Part shown: piece by piece, positions 5,407 to 12,177 of the stretch | Layout of the letters: every line of letters starts with the position of its first letter | How positions within the stretch are numbered: the stretch's first letter is position 1 | From: JBKJML01 sp046596415 | GTDB lineage: Bacteria; Actinomycetota; Thermoleophilia; Gaiellales; Gaiellaceae | Direction: 5' to 3' | NCBI GenBank assembly: GCA_046596415.1 | Contig: JBKJML010000030.1 | Coordinates: 1-12,177 of the forward strand | Length of the DNA: 12,177 nt | Position numbers and translations under genes: made by a program | The notes under the pieces: model-generated | What the model was told of the DNA's origin: nothing | What the model saw: only the letters and a program-made list of their open reading frames with translations | The model's database searches: none

Positions 5407-6624
5407 CTAGGTGAGCTGCCAAGCCTCGCCGCGGAGGAGCGGCACAGCCTGCCCGCCGGCCTCGATCCCGTCGACCTCGACGTCGGGGCCGCCGATCATG
5501 AAATCGGTGTGCACCGCGGACTGATTGATCCCGATGGCGTCCTGTTCGGCTGGCGACAGTCCTTCAGCGCCTTCGACCGCGAAGCCGAGCCCCGAGCCGT
5601 AGGCGATATGACAGGAGGCGTTCTCGTCGAAGAGCGTGTTGAAGAAGATGATCCCCGACTTCGCGACGGCGGACTCGCCGTCGACGAGCGCGACCTCGCC
5701 TAGCTGCGGTGCCGAGTCGTCGGTCGCCAGCTGCTGTCGGATCAGATCCTCGCCGGCCGAGGCCTTGACCTCGACGGCGCGGCCGCCCTCGAAGCGCAGC
5801 TCCAGGTCGTGGACGGTCGTGCCGCCAACCGCGAGCGGAAATGTCGAGCGGACGGTGCCCTCCGTTCGGCGGTAGTCGGGGGTCGTGAAGACCTCTTCGG
5901 TCGGCATGTTCGGGACGTGCTCGCGACCCCAGACCGTCTCCGTCGAGGCAGCAGTCCAGCGCGACCCCGGCAACAAGCCGACCGTCAGGTCGGTGCCTGG
6001 ACCGCGGAAGCGGATCGAGTCGAAGCGGCGCTCGTTCAGCAGCCGCGACCGTGCCTTCAGCTTCGCGTTGTGCGCCTGCCAGGCGGCGACCGGGTCGGGC
6101 GTATCGAGCCGGACCGTGGTGGCAACCGCGTCCCACAGGCGCTCCACGTCAGGCTCACCGAACACCTGCTTCGCCCAACCCTCGTTCGGCGCCGAGGCGA
6201 TCGTCCAGTTGATCTTCCGCTCGGTGACGAGCGGTATGTAGACGGCGACGACCTCCTTCTGCACCGACTTCCCAACGAGCGTGCCGTCGAGGTCGCTCAG
6301 GAGCTCGGGCTCGGGGTCGCCCGTGAGCGAGATCAACGCAGCGCGGTCGGGCCCCCACGTGCGGGCGAAGTCGATCATCCACTGGGGCGAATGCCCGAGC
6401 ATCGCCTCAGGCCCGAGCGCGATCGCCGCGTGCTTCAAGTGCGTGTCGCCGTACAGCACCGTCACGAGCTTGGCGCCGGCCTTGTAGGACTGGCGGGCGA
6501 TCGCCCGGACGAGCGGTGCGTGCTCGACGAGCCCGAGCACGACGACGGGCTGTCCCTCCTCGACGTTCGCGCCGACGCGGACGATCAGTTCCGCGTAGCG
6601 CTCGAGACGTTCCTCCGCGATCAC
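5407..6624 (-). CDS. M29-family metallo-aminopeptidase (AmpS/aminopeptidase T type)
   Basis: A 405-residue cytosolic exopeptidase that removes N-terminal residues from peptides using a two-metal centre (M29, thermophilic metalloprotease family). Length and motifs match the family. Residues expected to bind metal are E244 in NMPTEEVFTTPD, E310 in GEVALVD, E334 and H339 in FDENASCHIAYG, and H372 and D374 in HTDFMIGG. Their mutual spacings match those I recall for staphylococcal AmpS, and Y342 is the conserved nearby tyrosine, so an active enzyme is likely. The start codon is GTG (6622-6624) with only a weak AGGG about 8 nt upstream; no ATG lies nearby. It sits 53 bp downstream of the small acidic protein gene and 68 bp upstream of the secreted repeat protein, all on the same strand. 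A role in peptide recycling is the conventional reading. Confidence 0.93.
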   Translation of the reverse strand: MIAEERLERYAELIVRVGANVEEGQPVVVLGLVEHAPLVRAIARQSYKAGAKLVTVLYGDTHLKHAAIALGPEAMLGHSPQWMIDFARTWGPDRAALISLTGDPEPELLSDLDGTLVGKSVQKEVVAVYIPLVTERKINWTIASAPNEGWAKQVFGEPDVERLWDAVATTVRLDTPDPVAAWQAHNAKLKARSRLLNERRFDSIRFRGPGTDLTVGLLPGSRWTAASTETVWGREHVPNMPTEEVFTTPDYRRTEGTVRSTFPLAVGGTTVHDLELRFEGGRAVEVKASAGEDLIRQQLATDDSAPQLGEVALVDGESAVAKSGIIFFNTLFDENASCHIAYGSGLGFAVEGAEGLSPAEQDAIGINQSAVHTDFMIGGPDVEVDGIEAGGQAVPLLRGEAWQLT

Positions 6625-6677
6625 GCGCGAAACCCTACACGGGTGAAGTGCGACTGAACCTGGGCACTAGTTCGAGG

Positions 6678-7001
6678 CTAGTCGCCCCAGTCGAAGTCGC
6701 GGGAGCGGCTCCACAGGCTCTCGTCCTGCTCCGCGGGCGCTACGGGCGCGTTCTCCCCCGACTCCTCGCCGGGCCACGCCGCGGGCGCCGCGGACTCGAG
6801 CGTGACGGCCGGCTCCTCGCCGTCCATCGTCTCCTCGAGACGGGCCTGCTCCTCGGTCTTGAAGAGCGGATGATTGTCGAACGGGTCCTCGGACTTGTAG
6901 CGGTCGAGGGGCATCGACGGGTCGAGCTCGGCGTTACGCCGCCTGAGCTCTAGGTGATCCTGGATCACACGGGCAAAGATCGAGGGTGTCTCAACTGGCA
7001 T
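6678..7001 (-). CDS. Small acidic protein of unknown function
   Basis: A 107-residue soluble protein with no signal peptide or membrane segment. The N-terminal half looks structured: an amphipathic helix (SIFARVIQDHLELRRRNAEL), then a polar motif segment (MPLDRYKSEDPFDNHPLFKT) and another helix. The C-terminal half (from about residue 60) is low-complexity, rich in Glu, Ala and Pro, and ends in aromatic/acidic SRDFDWGD. No family is recognised. The open frame begins at 7046, but the ATG at 6999-7001 is preferred because GGAG lies 6 nt upstream. The upstream 15 residues have no such site, and ATG 7046 falls inside the candidate -10. It is probably the first gene of an operon with the M29 peptidase. 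The conserved-looking front and disordered acidic tail suggest a protein-protein adaptor, which is speculation. Confidence 0.7.
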   Translation of the reverse strand: MPVETPSIFARVIQDHLELRRRNAELDPSMPLDRYKSEDPFDNHPLFKTEEQARLEETMDGEEPAVTLESAAPAAWPGEESGENAPVAPAEQDESLWSRSRDFDWGD

Positions 7002-7044
7002 AGGGTTCTCCGAGTTCGGGGGCGAGTCGTCGCGCAAGCAGGTC

Positions 7045-7068
7045 ATTGTAGCCGAGGTTCGGCGTCGT
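7045..7068 (-). promoter_or_regulatory. Candidate promoter for the small acidic protein / peptidase operon
   Basis: In the 89-bp gap between the cyclase stop and the small gene, the minus strand has a strong -10, TACAAT (7045-7050), 5 of 6 to consensus. The best -35-like hexamer is a weak TTTACG 15 bp upstream (about 7066-7071), or CCTTTA at 17 bp. Directly upstream of the -10 is GCCGA-GGT-TCGGC (7051-7063), a perfect 5-bp inverted repeat. It could be an operator in the spacer or a short hairpin ending the cyclase transcript. A start near 7038 would leave a 5' leader of about 37 nt. Confidence 0.4.
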
Positions 7069-7090
7069 AAAGGCCTGCTCCTGCCAGTTT

Positions 7091-8893
7091 CTATCGGCCG
7101 ACGGCTGGCTCCGAGCGGCGCTCGACCCGATTCTTGCCTGCCCGCTTGGCCTCGTAGAGCGCCGCGTCAGCCCCCTCCACGAGCTCGGTGGGAGTCGCCG
7201 CTTCGGGGAACGCAGCGACGCCGAAGCTCGCGGTCACCTCGAGCCGCTCGCCGTCGGCGCTCTCGAGCGGGCGTTTCTCGAAGGCGGCCCGGATCCGTTC
7301 GGCGAGGAGCGCGGCACCGTCCTCGTCGGTGCCCGGCAGAAGCACGGCGAACTCCTCCCCACCCCAGCGCGCAGGCACGTCGATGTCGCGGACCGTCTCG
7401 TGGAGCGTCGCGGCGAAGGCCCTCAGGACGTCGTCACCGGTCGGGTGGCCGTGACGGTCATTGACCCCCTTGAAGTCGTCGATGTCGGCAAGGATCAGGC
7501 TGACAGAGCCACCGAAGCGTGCTGCCCGTGCGAGCTCCTGCACGATCGCCTCGTCGCAGTGGCGGCGGTTCGAGATGCCGGTGAGCCCGTCGATCAGCGC
7601 CTGGCGCTCGACCAGGCGATGCAGCCGGACGTTCTCGAGCGCCACCACCGCCTGACCGGCGAGCGCCGCAGCTGCCATGCGCTCCTCGGGCCCGAACGCC
7701 TCGCCACTCAGCAGGAGGACTCCGAAGTCCGTCCGGCCCGCGGTGAGCGGGAACTCCATCCGCGTCGCACCGCCGTCGCCGGTCCCGATCACGATCCGGT
7801 CGCCGGTTGCCGTCGTCAACACACCGCCTGCTGCCCCGGTCGCGTCGATCGCCGTTTTGACCACGACCCGCAGGAGCTGCTCGGCGTCTAGCGTCGCGGT
7901 CAGCGCCTCGCCGAAGCGAGCGGTCGATCCTCGCAGGCGAGCGCGCTCGGCGTCGAGGTCGCGGACGCGCTCCTCGAGCTGGTCGGCCATCTGGTTGAAG
8001 GCGCTGCCGAGCGCCGCGAACTCGTCGTGACCCCGCACGGGCACCCGCTCGCGCAGCCGGCCGGCCGCGATCGAGTTCGCCGCCGCAACGAGCCGTTGGA
8101 GCGAGCCGACGATCGAGCGACCGGCGAGGTACGCCACGAACGCGACGATGAGCAGTGAGGCGAGTAGAGCCGCGAAGAGCCGCCGCTCGAGCGCTCGCGC
8201 CTCTGCGTCGATGGCCGCGCGTGGGGCGGCAGCGGCAAGCGTCAGTGGACGGTCGCGCACCAGCCTGACCGACACGGTGCGATAGCGCTCGTCGCCGATC
8301 GTCGTCTCGGCCAGACGCCCAGGCGTCACAACAAGCGTCTCGCCTGAGCGCCTGCCGGCGACAACACGGCCGCGGGAGGCGAGCAGCAGCTCGTCCTCCA
8401 CAGCGAGACCTGAGCGCCTCCGCAGTCGCTCGATCAGCCGACCATCCAGCGACACCGAAGCGACGACCGCAGCGGCGCCCGTGCGTGGCCCGACGAGGGA
8501 GACACGGGTCTCGGCGGCCCGCGCAGGGACGACGCCGAGCCGGAGACCCGGCGCCTCGAGCCGCAACTGCGGCAGGGGACGGAGAAGGCGGGCGAGCTCC
8601 GCGCGGTTGCGTGCGGCGAGTGCGCGCTGGAAGGCGGTGTCACGGGCGAGCTCCTGTGCTGCGATGTCGGACGAGCGCCGCTCGTCCTCGAACGCGGCCA
8701 GGGCAGCCCGCAGCCCGGCCTGGAGGCGCGCGTCGGCCTCGTTCGCAACGCTGCGCTCGGCGACCGCGACGAACGCCCAGAACGCCCCTGCGAGCGGCAG
8801 CAGTGAGAGCAGCACGAAGTAGGCCACGAGCCTGGCCCGGAAACCGCCGATGCGATAGAGCTTCAGTTCCGGCACCCCCCTGCCGATGTGCAC
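7091..8893 (-). CDS. Membrane-bound diguanylate cyclase (sensor-HAMP-GAF-GGDEF)
   Basis: A predicted c-di-GMP synthase in the cytoplasmic membrane. Membrane helix 1 is at about 22-44, an extracytoplasmic sensing region at 45-238 (Cache-like by size and position), and helix 2 at 239-259. A HAMP linker follows at 260-312, a short coiled coil, a GAF-like domain at about 330-425, then GGDEF at about 430-595. Active-site features are intact: LADIDDF with metal-binding aspartates (D470, D472), and GGEEF at 511-515 with W510 before it. An RxxD inhibitory site (R502-D505) lies five residues before GGEEF, so product inhibition is expected. No EAL or HD-GYP domain is present. The start is uncertain: GTG 8893 gives 600 residues without a Shine-Dalgarno, and GTG 8875 has a G-rich run touching the codon. 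Either leaves the membrane helix intact. The gene is divergent from the Ala/Pro-rich protein, 35 bp away. Confidence 0.92.
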   Translation of the reverse strand: MHIGRGVPELKLYRIGGFRARLVAYFVLLSLLPLAGAFWAFVAVAERSVANEADARLQAGLRAALAAFEDERRSSDIAAQELARDTAFQRALAARNRAELARLLRPLPQLRLEAPGLRLGVVPARAAETRVSLVGPRTGAAAVVASVSLDGRLIERLRRRSGLAVEDELLLASRGRVVAGRRSGETLVVTPGRLAETTIGDERYRTVSVRLVRDRPLTLAAAAPRAAIDAEARALERRLFAALLASLLIVAFVAYLAGRSIVGSLQRLVAAANSIAAGRLRERVPVRGHDEFAALGSAFNQMADQLEERVRDLDAERARLRGSTARFGEALTATLDAEQLLRVVVKTAIDATGAAGGVLTTATGDRIVIGTGDGGATRMEFPLTAGRTDFGVLLLSGEAFGPEERMAAAALAGQAVVALENVRLHRLVERQALIDGLTGISNRRHCDEAIVQELARAARFGGSVSLILADIDDFKGVNDRHGHPTGDDVLRAFAATLHETVRDIDVPARWGGEEFAVLLPGTDEDGAALLAERIRAAFEKRPLESADGERLEVTASFGVAAFPEAATPTELVEGADAALYEAKRAGKNRVERRSEPAVGR

Positions 8894-8928
8894 TTACGAG
8901 TTCGTTGTCGGCAGTGAAGGGGGGGAAC

Positions 8929-9642
8929 ATGAGACTGGCGTTGCTGCAAGGACTGACGATCGCGCTGCTGGTCGCTGGCTCGCTGGGCGCCCTCCGCCTG
9001 CCCGCAACGCTCCTCAGCGCACCGGCCGACGGACGCGCCGACGTGGTTGCCCCCGCCTCCATCCCCTCGCACGTCGTTCGACTGCCCGCACCCGTACCGC
9101 AGGCCCGCCGTACGCCGGTGAAGCAGGCCCAGGCTCCGGTTCTTGCCCTTCGCTCCCTCCCGGCAGAGGGCGCTGCAACCCCGGTTGTGAACCGTGCGGC
9201 GCCGGCCAAGCCGCGCCCGCAGGTCACTGCCCCGGTCACACCTCGCCCGGTCCGTATCGTGCGCGCCGAGCCGTCCGTCGCGATCGTCGCTTCGGCCTCG
9301 ACGCCGATCGCGGTTCCCGCTCCCGCCGCGGAGCCGGTGCCCGTCGCAGTGCTCATCGTCGCCGTCGCGCCTGCCGTGAGTGTGGCGCCCACGGCCACGC
9401 AGCCGGAGGATCGCGGCAACCGGCGCGGCAAGGAGAAGAAGCAGAAGGCCAAGAGCGAGAAGCGCGAGCCGGCCAGCGCCTCCCCGGCCGCGGTGCAAAC
9501 CCTCAGCACGGCGGCACCGGCCGAGCAACCCGTTCTCGAACTGGTCGCCGACGACTCCGACGACGAGGACGGCGACGACGACGGGCGCGGCAAGAACGGC
9601 CGTGAGAACAAGCGCGAGCACGGCCACGACAAGCGCTACTAG
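8929..9642 (+). CDS. Ala/Pro-rich exported or membrane-anchored protein with charged tail
   Basis: A 237-residue low-complexity protein of no recognised family. Residues 1-31 form a hydrophobic N-terminal segment (MRLALLQGLTIALLVAGSLG), a signal anchor or signal peptide without a clear cleavage site. Residues 32-160 are rich in Ala, Pro and Val with scattered Arg, resembling a wall-spanning or periplasm-spanning stalk. Residues 161-181 are strongly basic (GKEKKQKAKSEKRE), 208-218 strongly acidic (DDSDDEDGDDD), and the tail alternates charges with His. There are no cysteines. A longer open frame extends upstream over the cyclase gene, but ATG 8929 is chosen because a GA/G-rich Shine-Dalgarno (8918-8925) lies just upstream and the signal segment starts there. 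It ends 4 bp before the convergent kinase gene. A cell-envelope role is likely; a link to the divergent cyclase is possible but unproven. Confidence 0.7.
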   Translation: MRLALLQGLTIALLVAGSLGALRLPATLLSAPADGRADVVAPASIPSHVVRLPAPVPQARRTPVKQAQAPVLALRSLPAEGAATPVVNRAAPAKPRPQVTAPVTPRPVRIVRAEPSVAIVASASTPIAVPAPAAEPVPVAVLIVAVAPAVSVAPTATQPEDRGNRRGKEKKQKAKSEKREPASASPAAVQTLSTAAPAEQPVLELVADDSDDEDGDDDGRGKNGRENKREHGHDKRY

Positions 9643-9646
9643 CTCG

Positions 9647-10537
9647 TCAGGCACGGGCCAGCCAGCGGGCGGCCGCAATCATCGCCTCGTTCGGCCCGCC
9701 CCTTTCGTCGAGGCCCCAGCCGAGGGCATGCGCAACGGCCCAACCGCGTACGCGCTCCCGGTCGAGCCCTAGCTCGCCCACGAGCACGTCGAGACGACGC
9801 CGGATGCGCCGCTGCGGCGCCGGGTCGGCCACGAGCGAGCCTCGCCGGTCGCGCAGGAGCGACGCGAGATCGAAGGCCGGCTCGCCGAGCAGCGGCTTGG
9901 GGTCGATCGCGAGCCACGCCTGAGGCCCGGCCGAGAGGATGTTGCCGCCGTGCAGGTCCTGGTGGACGACGACAAGCTCGGGCTGCGAGGGCGCAAGCTC
10001 GGCGATCGCGGCCACGGCACGGTCGAGGAGAGGGCGCTCGCACGGCCGCCCGAGCCGCTCCCAACGGTCGGGCAGTTCGGCTGACCAGCGCCGCGCCTCA
10101 GCCGCGAGCGTTCGGTAGGCCGTGCCGTCGTCCGGCGGCCGCCAGAGCGTGCGCAAGACGCCTGCCGCAGCGAGGTTCGCTGCGTCCTCGTCGACCACCT
10201 GCCAGAGCTGCGCACCTGGACGGCACCGCTCGACGAGCAGCGCCCGTCGGTCGTGGTCCTGGTCGAGAAGCCGCACGGCACCGCGCCCATCCCAGTGAGC
10301 GAGCGCGTCCGCCTCGTGCTCGCTCTCCGGCTCCGGGAAGTTGAGCTTCAGCACGGCCCCGGTGCCGTCGGCGCGAGTCGCCGGCACGACGAACGAAACG
10401 CTCGCGGCGTCGAACGGATCGCCGAGAGCGAGGTCCCAGTTCTGGGCGCATTCGAGGGCGAGCTGCGGCAGGCGTTCGAGCCACGCACCGCCGCCTGGCT
10501 CGTTTCGCCACCATTCCAGGCCGGTGGGGATCTGCAT
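9647..10537 (-). CDS. Aminoglycoside phosphotransferase, streptomycin 6-kinase-like
   Basis: A 296-residue kinase-fold protein resembling the APH(6)/hydroxyurea-induced phosphotransferase family, which transfers phosphate from ATP to hydroxyls of small molecules such as streptomycin. The N-lobe carries a candidate ATP-binding lysine in AVLKLNFP (K64), then an acidic helix (EPESEHEADAL) and a hinge LLVERCRPG. The catalytic loop is VVHQDLHGGNIL, with H192, D194 and N199 (HxDxxxxN). The metal-binding segment is LAIDPKPLLGEPAFD, with D212. All key residues are present, so it is probably active. The open frame extends to 10702, but ATG 10537 matches the family N-terminus (MQIPTGLEWWRNEPGG-type). 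No clear Shine-Dalgarno is seen. Chromosomal members of this family are common and many have unknown natural substrates, so resistance cannot be assumed. It is divergent from the 53-residue gene (52 bp) and converges with the Ala/Pro-rich gene. Confidence 0.88.
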   Translation of the reverse strand: MQIPTGLEWWRNEPGGGAWLERLPQLALECAQNWDLALGDPFDAASVSFVVPATRADGTGAVLKLNFPEPESEHEADALAHWDGRGAVRLLDQDHDRRALLVERCRPGAQLWQVVDEDAANLAAAGVLRTLWRPPDDGTAYRTLAAEARRWSAELPDRWERLGRPCERPLLDRAVAAIAELAPSQPELVVVHQDLHGGNILSAGPQAWLAIDPKPLLGEPAFDLASLLRDRRGSLVADPAPQRRIRRRLDVLVGELGLDRERVRGWAVAHALGWGLDERGGPNEAMIAAARWLARA

Positions 10538-10589
10538 TGCCGAAGGATTGCAGCGTTTGCTAGCGGGCCGCATGTGCGAGGATGAGGTC

Positions 10590-10751
10590 ATGGCACCGTT
10601 CCGCCGCCCGACGAGCCCGATTGGGATTGCGCTGACGCTCCTCGAGCTGTACCGGCGCCTGCCGCCGAAGCAGCGACGCCGTCTGCTCGACGCGACCCGC
10701 AAGCATGGGCCCCGCGTTGCAGCCGCTGCGCTGAAACGCCGCCGGCCTTAG
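10590..10751 (+). CDS. Small basic protein (53 aa), function unknown
   Basis: A 53-residue, strongly basic protein beginning MAPFRRPTSPIGIALTLLEL and continuing through a LPPKQRRRLLDATRKHGPRV segment to a KRRRP end. It has one amphipathic or weakly hydrophobic helix (about 11-22) and a second Arg/Lys-rich helix. GAGG (10578-10581) is 8 nt before the ATG, which supports this start over longer open frames upstream. No family is recognised by name. The composition suggests binding to nucleic acid, ribosome or membrane surface, but that is a guess from charge alone. It is divergent from the kinase gene by 52 bp. Its TAG (10749-10751) shares bases with the TAA of the convergent oxoglutarate dehydrogenase gene (10748-10750), leaving no room for a separate terminator. 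Confidence 0.6.
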   Translation: MAPFRRPTSPIGIALTLLELYRRLPPKQRRRLLDATRKHGPRVAAAALKRRRP

Positions 10752-12177
10752 GAGTGCGGCGGGGCGCCGAGCGCCTCGCGGACGATCCGATCCTGTTCCC
10801 GCACGTGCGACGTCGGGTAGCCCTCGCTCGGGCTCGCACGCCAGGGGCGGCCTGCGAAGCGCACCGGCACCCCGGTAGGCACTGCGTGCTCGAGCCGATG
10901 GCGGATCGAGCGCCACGCCCCCATGTTCTGGGGCTCCTCCTGAGCCCATACGAGCTCCTCGAGCTTCGGATAGGAAGAGCAGAGCTCGGCTGCCGCCTCA
11001 ACCGGGAAGGGATAGAGCTGCTCGAGGCGCGCGACTGCCACGCTCTCCGCAGCGGCGCGCTCGTCGTGCCCGACGATGTCGTAGTAGACCTTGCCCGAGC
11101 AGAGCACGAGCCGCGTGATGCGCTCGTGGTCGACGCCGGCGTCATCGATCACCTGCTGGAACCCGCCACCCGCGAGCTCGTCCAGAGTCGAGGCTGCCTG
11201 CTTGAGCCGGAGCAACCCCTTCGGGGTCATCACCACGAGCGGACGGGCAACCGCGTCGAGCGCCTGGCGGCGGAGCAGGTGGAACTGCTGCGCGGCGGTC
11301 GTGCAGTTGGCGATCCGGATGTTCTCCTGCGCCGCGAGCTGGAGGAACCGTTCGAGCTTCGCGCTCGAGTGCTCAGGGCCGTTGCCCTCGTACCCGTGCG
11401 GGAGCAACAGCGTCAGCCGAGAGGTTTGCCCCCACTTCGAGAGACTCGCAACGAGGAACTGATCGATGACGATCTGAGCGCCGTTGACGAAGTCGCCGAA
11501 CTGCGCCTCCCAGAGGACGAGCGACTCGGGCGCAGCCACGGAGTAGCCGTACTCGAACCCGAGCGCTGCATATTCGGAGAGCGGCGAGTTGTAGACCTCG
11601 AACGAGGCGGCCGCCTCGGGGAGGTGCTGCAGCGGCGCGTACGTCTCGCCGGTGTGCGGGTCGTGCAGGACGAGGTGCCGGTGGGCGAAGGTACCGCGTT
11701 CGGTGTCCTGACCTGAGAGGCGGATCGGGATCCCCTCGGTGAGCAGCGACGAGAATGCGAGCGCCTCGGCCTGCCCCCAGTCGATACCGCCTTCGTCGAC
11801 CGTCTCGCGACGACGCTCGAGTTGCTTCTCGAGCTTCGGGTGGACGGTGAAACCGTCCGGAACGGCGAGAAGCTGTTCGTTCAGCGTGCGAAGCCGCTCG
11901 TCGGCAACGGCGGTGACGACCGCCTCGCCGGTGCCCTTCGGAGTGCGCTGGTCGGCCTGCCGACGCGGCGCAGGCGCCTGGCCGAAACTCTGCTTCAGCC
12001 GCTCGTGGGCCGCCCGGAGTTCGGCCTGCGTTTCGTCCACGAGTGCGGTCGCCTGCTCGACGGTGAGCGCGCCGTCGGCGGCGAGCCGGGCGGCGTACTG
12101 CTCGCGGACGGTCGGCTGCTCCGCGATCCGCGCCACCATCAGCGGTTGTGTGTACGCGGCTTCGTCCTGCTCCTGAT
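10748..12177 (-). CDS. sucA: 2-oxoglutarate dehydrogenase E1 component, C-terminal part (partial)
   Basis: The last 475 or so codons of a thiamine-diphosphate-dependent E1 subunit that decarboxylates 2-oxoglutarate in the TCA cycle. The frame is open to the right edge, so the start lies outside the window; the edge residues (QEQDEAAYTQPLM) match the family region before the C-terminal domains. Signature segments seen: SGQDTERGTFAHRH, WEAQFGDFVNGAQIVIDQF, LLPHGYEGNGPEHSSAKLER, VMTPKGLLR, KVYYDI, QLYPFP and EEPQNMGAW. The Glu of WEAQFGDF lies where the family has its cofactor-activating glutamate, so the enzyme should be active. In many actinobacteria E1 is fused to an N-terminal acyltransferase domain (Kgd/OdhA); that part is not visible here. 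Its stop overlaps the stop of the small basic gene. Confidence 0.96.
   Translation of the reverse strand, partial: QEQDEAAYTQPLMVARIAEQPTVREQYAARLAADGALTVEQATALVDETQAELRAAHERLKQSFGQAPAPRRQADQRTPKGTGEAVVTAVADERLRTLNEQLLAVPDGFTVHPKLEKQLERRRETVDEGGIDWGQAEALAFSSLLTEGIPIRLSGQDTERGTFAHRHLVLHDPHTGETYAPLQHLPEAAASFEVYNSPLSEYAALGFEYGYSVAAPESLVLWEAQFGDFVNGAQIVIDQFLVASLSKWGQTSRLTLLLPHGYEGNGPEHSSAKLERFLQLAAQENIRIANCTTAAQQFHLLRRQALDAVARPLVVMTPKGLLRLKQAASTLDELAGGGFQQVIDDAGVDHERITRLVLCSGKVYYDIVGHDERAAAESVAVARLEQLYPFPVEAAAELCSSYPKLEELVWAQEEPQNMGAWRSIRHRLEHAVPTGVPVRFAGRPWRASPSEGYPTSHVREQDRIVREALGAPPHS

Noticed and set aside
5809..6657. 282-residue plus-strand open frame opposite the M29 peptidase
   Set aside because: Antisense to a gene with complete metal-binding motifs; Arg-rich shadow without recognisable domains.
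7002..7046. 15-residue upstream extension of the small acidic protein
   Set aside because: No Shine-Dalgarno at 7046, and that ATG falls inside the candidate -10. ATG 7001 has GGAG at 6 nt.
8863..9678. Minus-strand open frames (271 and 330 residues) opposite the Ala/Pro-rich gene
   Set aside because: The plus-strand reading has a Shine-Dalgarno, a signal segment and ordered charge blocks. The minus frames are low-complexity repeats of Gly/Arg or Thr/Ala and would collide with the cyclase start.
10754..11716. 320-residue plus-strand open frame opposite the oxoglutarate dehydrogenase gene
   Set aside because: Antisense to a strongly conserved E1 sequence; composition is shadow-like.
1..12177. 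tRNA, rRNA, CRISPR array, insertion sequence or att site
   Set aside because: No cloverleaf-like segment, spaced direct repeats, transposase motifs or flanking terminal repeats were seen on either strand by eye.

Overview
The window is GC-rich throughout (roughly two thirds G+C by eye), with tightly packed genes, frequent GTG/TTG starts and one probable leaderless transcript. With the small lineage-type hypothetical proteins, this suggests an actinobacterium, perhaps a Thermoleophilia-like soil or sediment lineage. That placement is inference from style. No 16S, tRNA or other marker RNA is present.

Left part (1-4353). A minus-strand pair opens the window: a ribbon-helix-helix (RHH), HicB-antitoxin-like regulator (79-540) followed 13 bp later by a gene cut by the edge (1-65). 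Upstream of the regulator lies a dense control region: an exact TTGACA -35, a 17-bp spacer, a -10 placed so that transcription would begin at the ATG itself, and repeated GTCA-type elements on one helical face. Running the other way is a two-gene operon for a heterodimeric ABC exporter (826-2580 and 2567-4339). Its two nucleotide-binding domains carry complementary degenerate residues. Ahead of the first subunit is a 21-residue ORF with a perfect Shine-Dalgarno, then two hairpins. The second hairpin abuts another strong Shine-Dalgarno whose only well-placed in-frame start is ATC. This looks like a translational attenuator and is the most interesting part of the window. A 10-bp palindrome over the second subunit's stop codon may terminate transcription.

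Middle part (4361-8893, minus strand). In transcription order: a membrane-bound HAMP-GAF-GGDEF diguanylate cyclase; a 107-residue acidic protein of unknown function behind a plausible promoter; an M29 metallo-aminopeptidase; and a secreted protein of four repeats, each with two cysteines exactly 23 residues apart. The last three probably form an operon.

Right part (8929-12177). A secreted or anchored Ala/Pro-rich protein with charged C-terminal blocks starts 35 bp from the diguanylate cyclase in the opposite direction. It converges on a streptomycin-6-kinase-like phosphotransferase. That gene is divergent from a 53-residue basic protein, whose stop codon overlaps the stop of the 2-oxoglutarate dehydrogenase E1 gene running in from the right edge.

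The right half is ordinary chromosome with several gene-orientation switches. No mobile element, CRISPR array or integration site was seen. The left part holds the most regulatory structure not explained by routine annotation.
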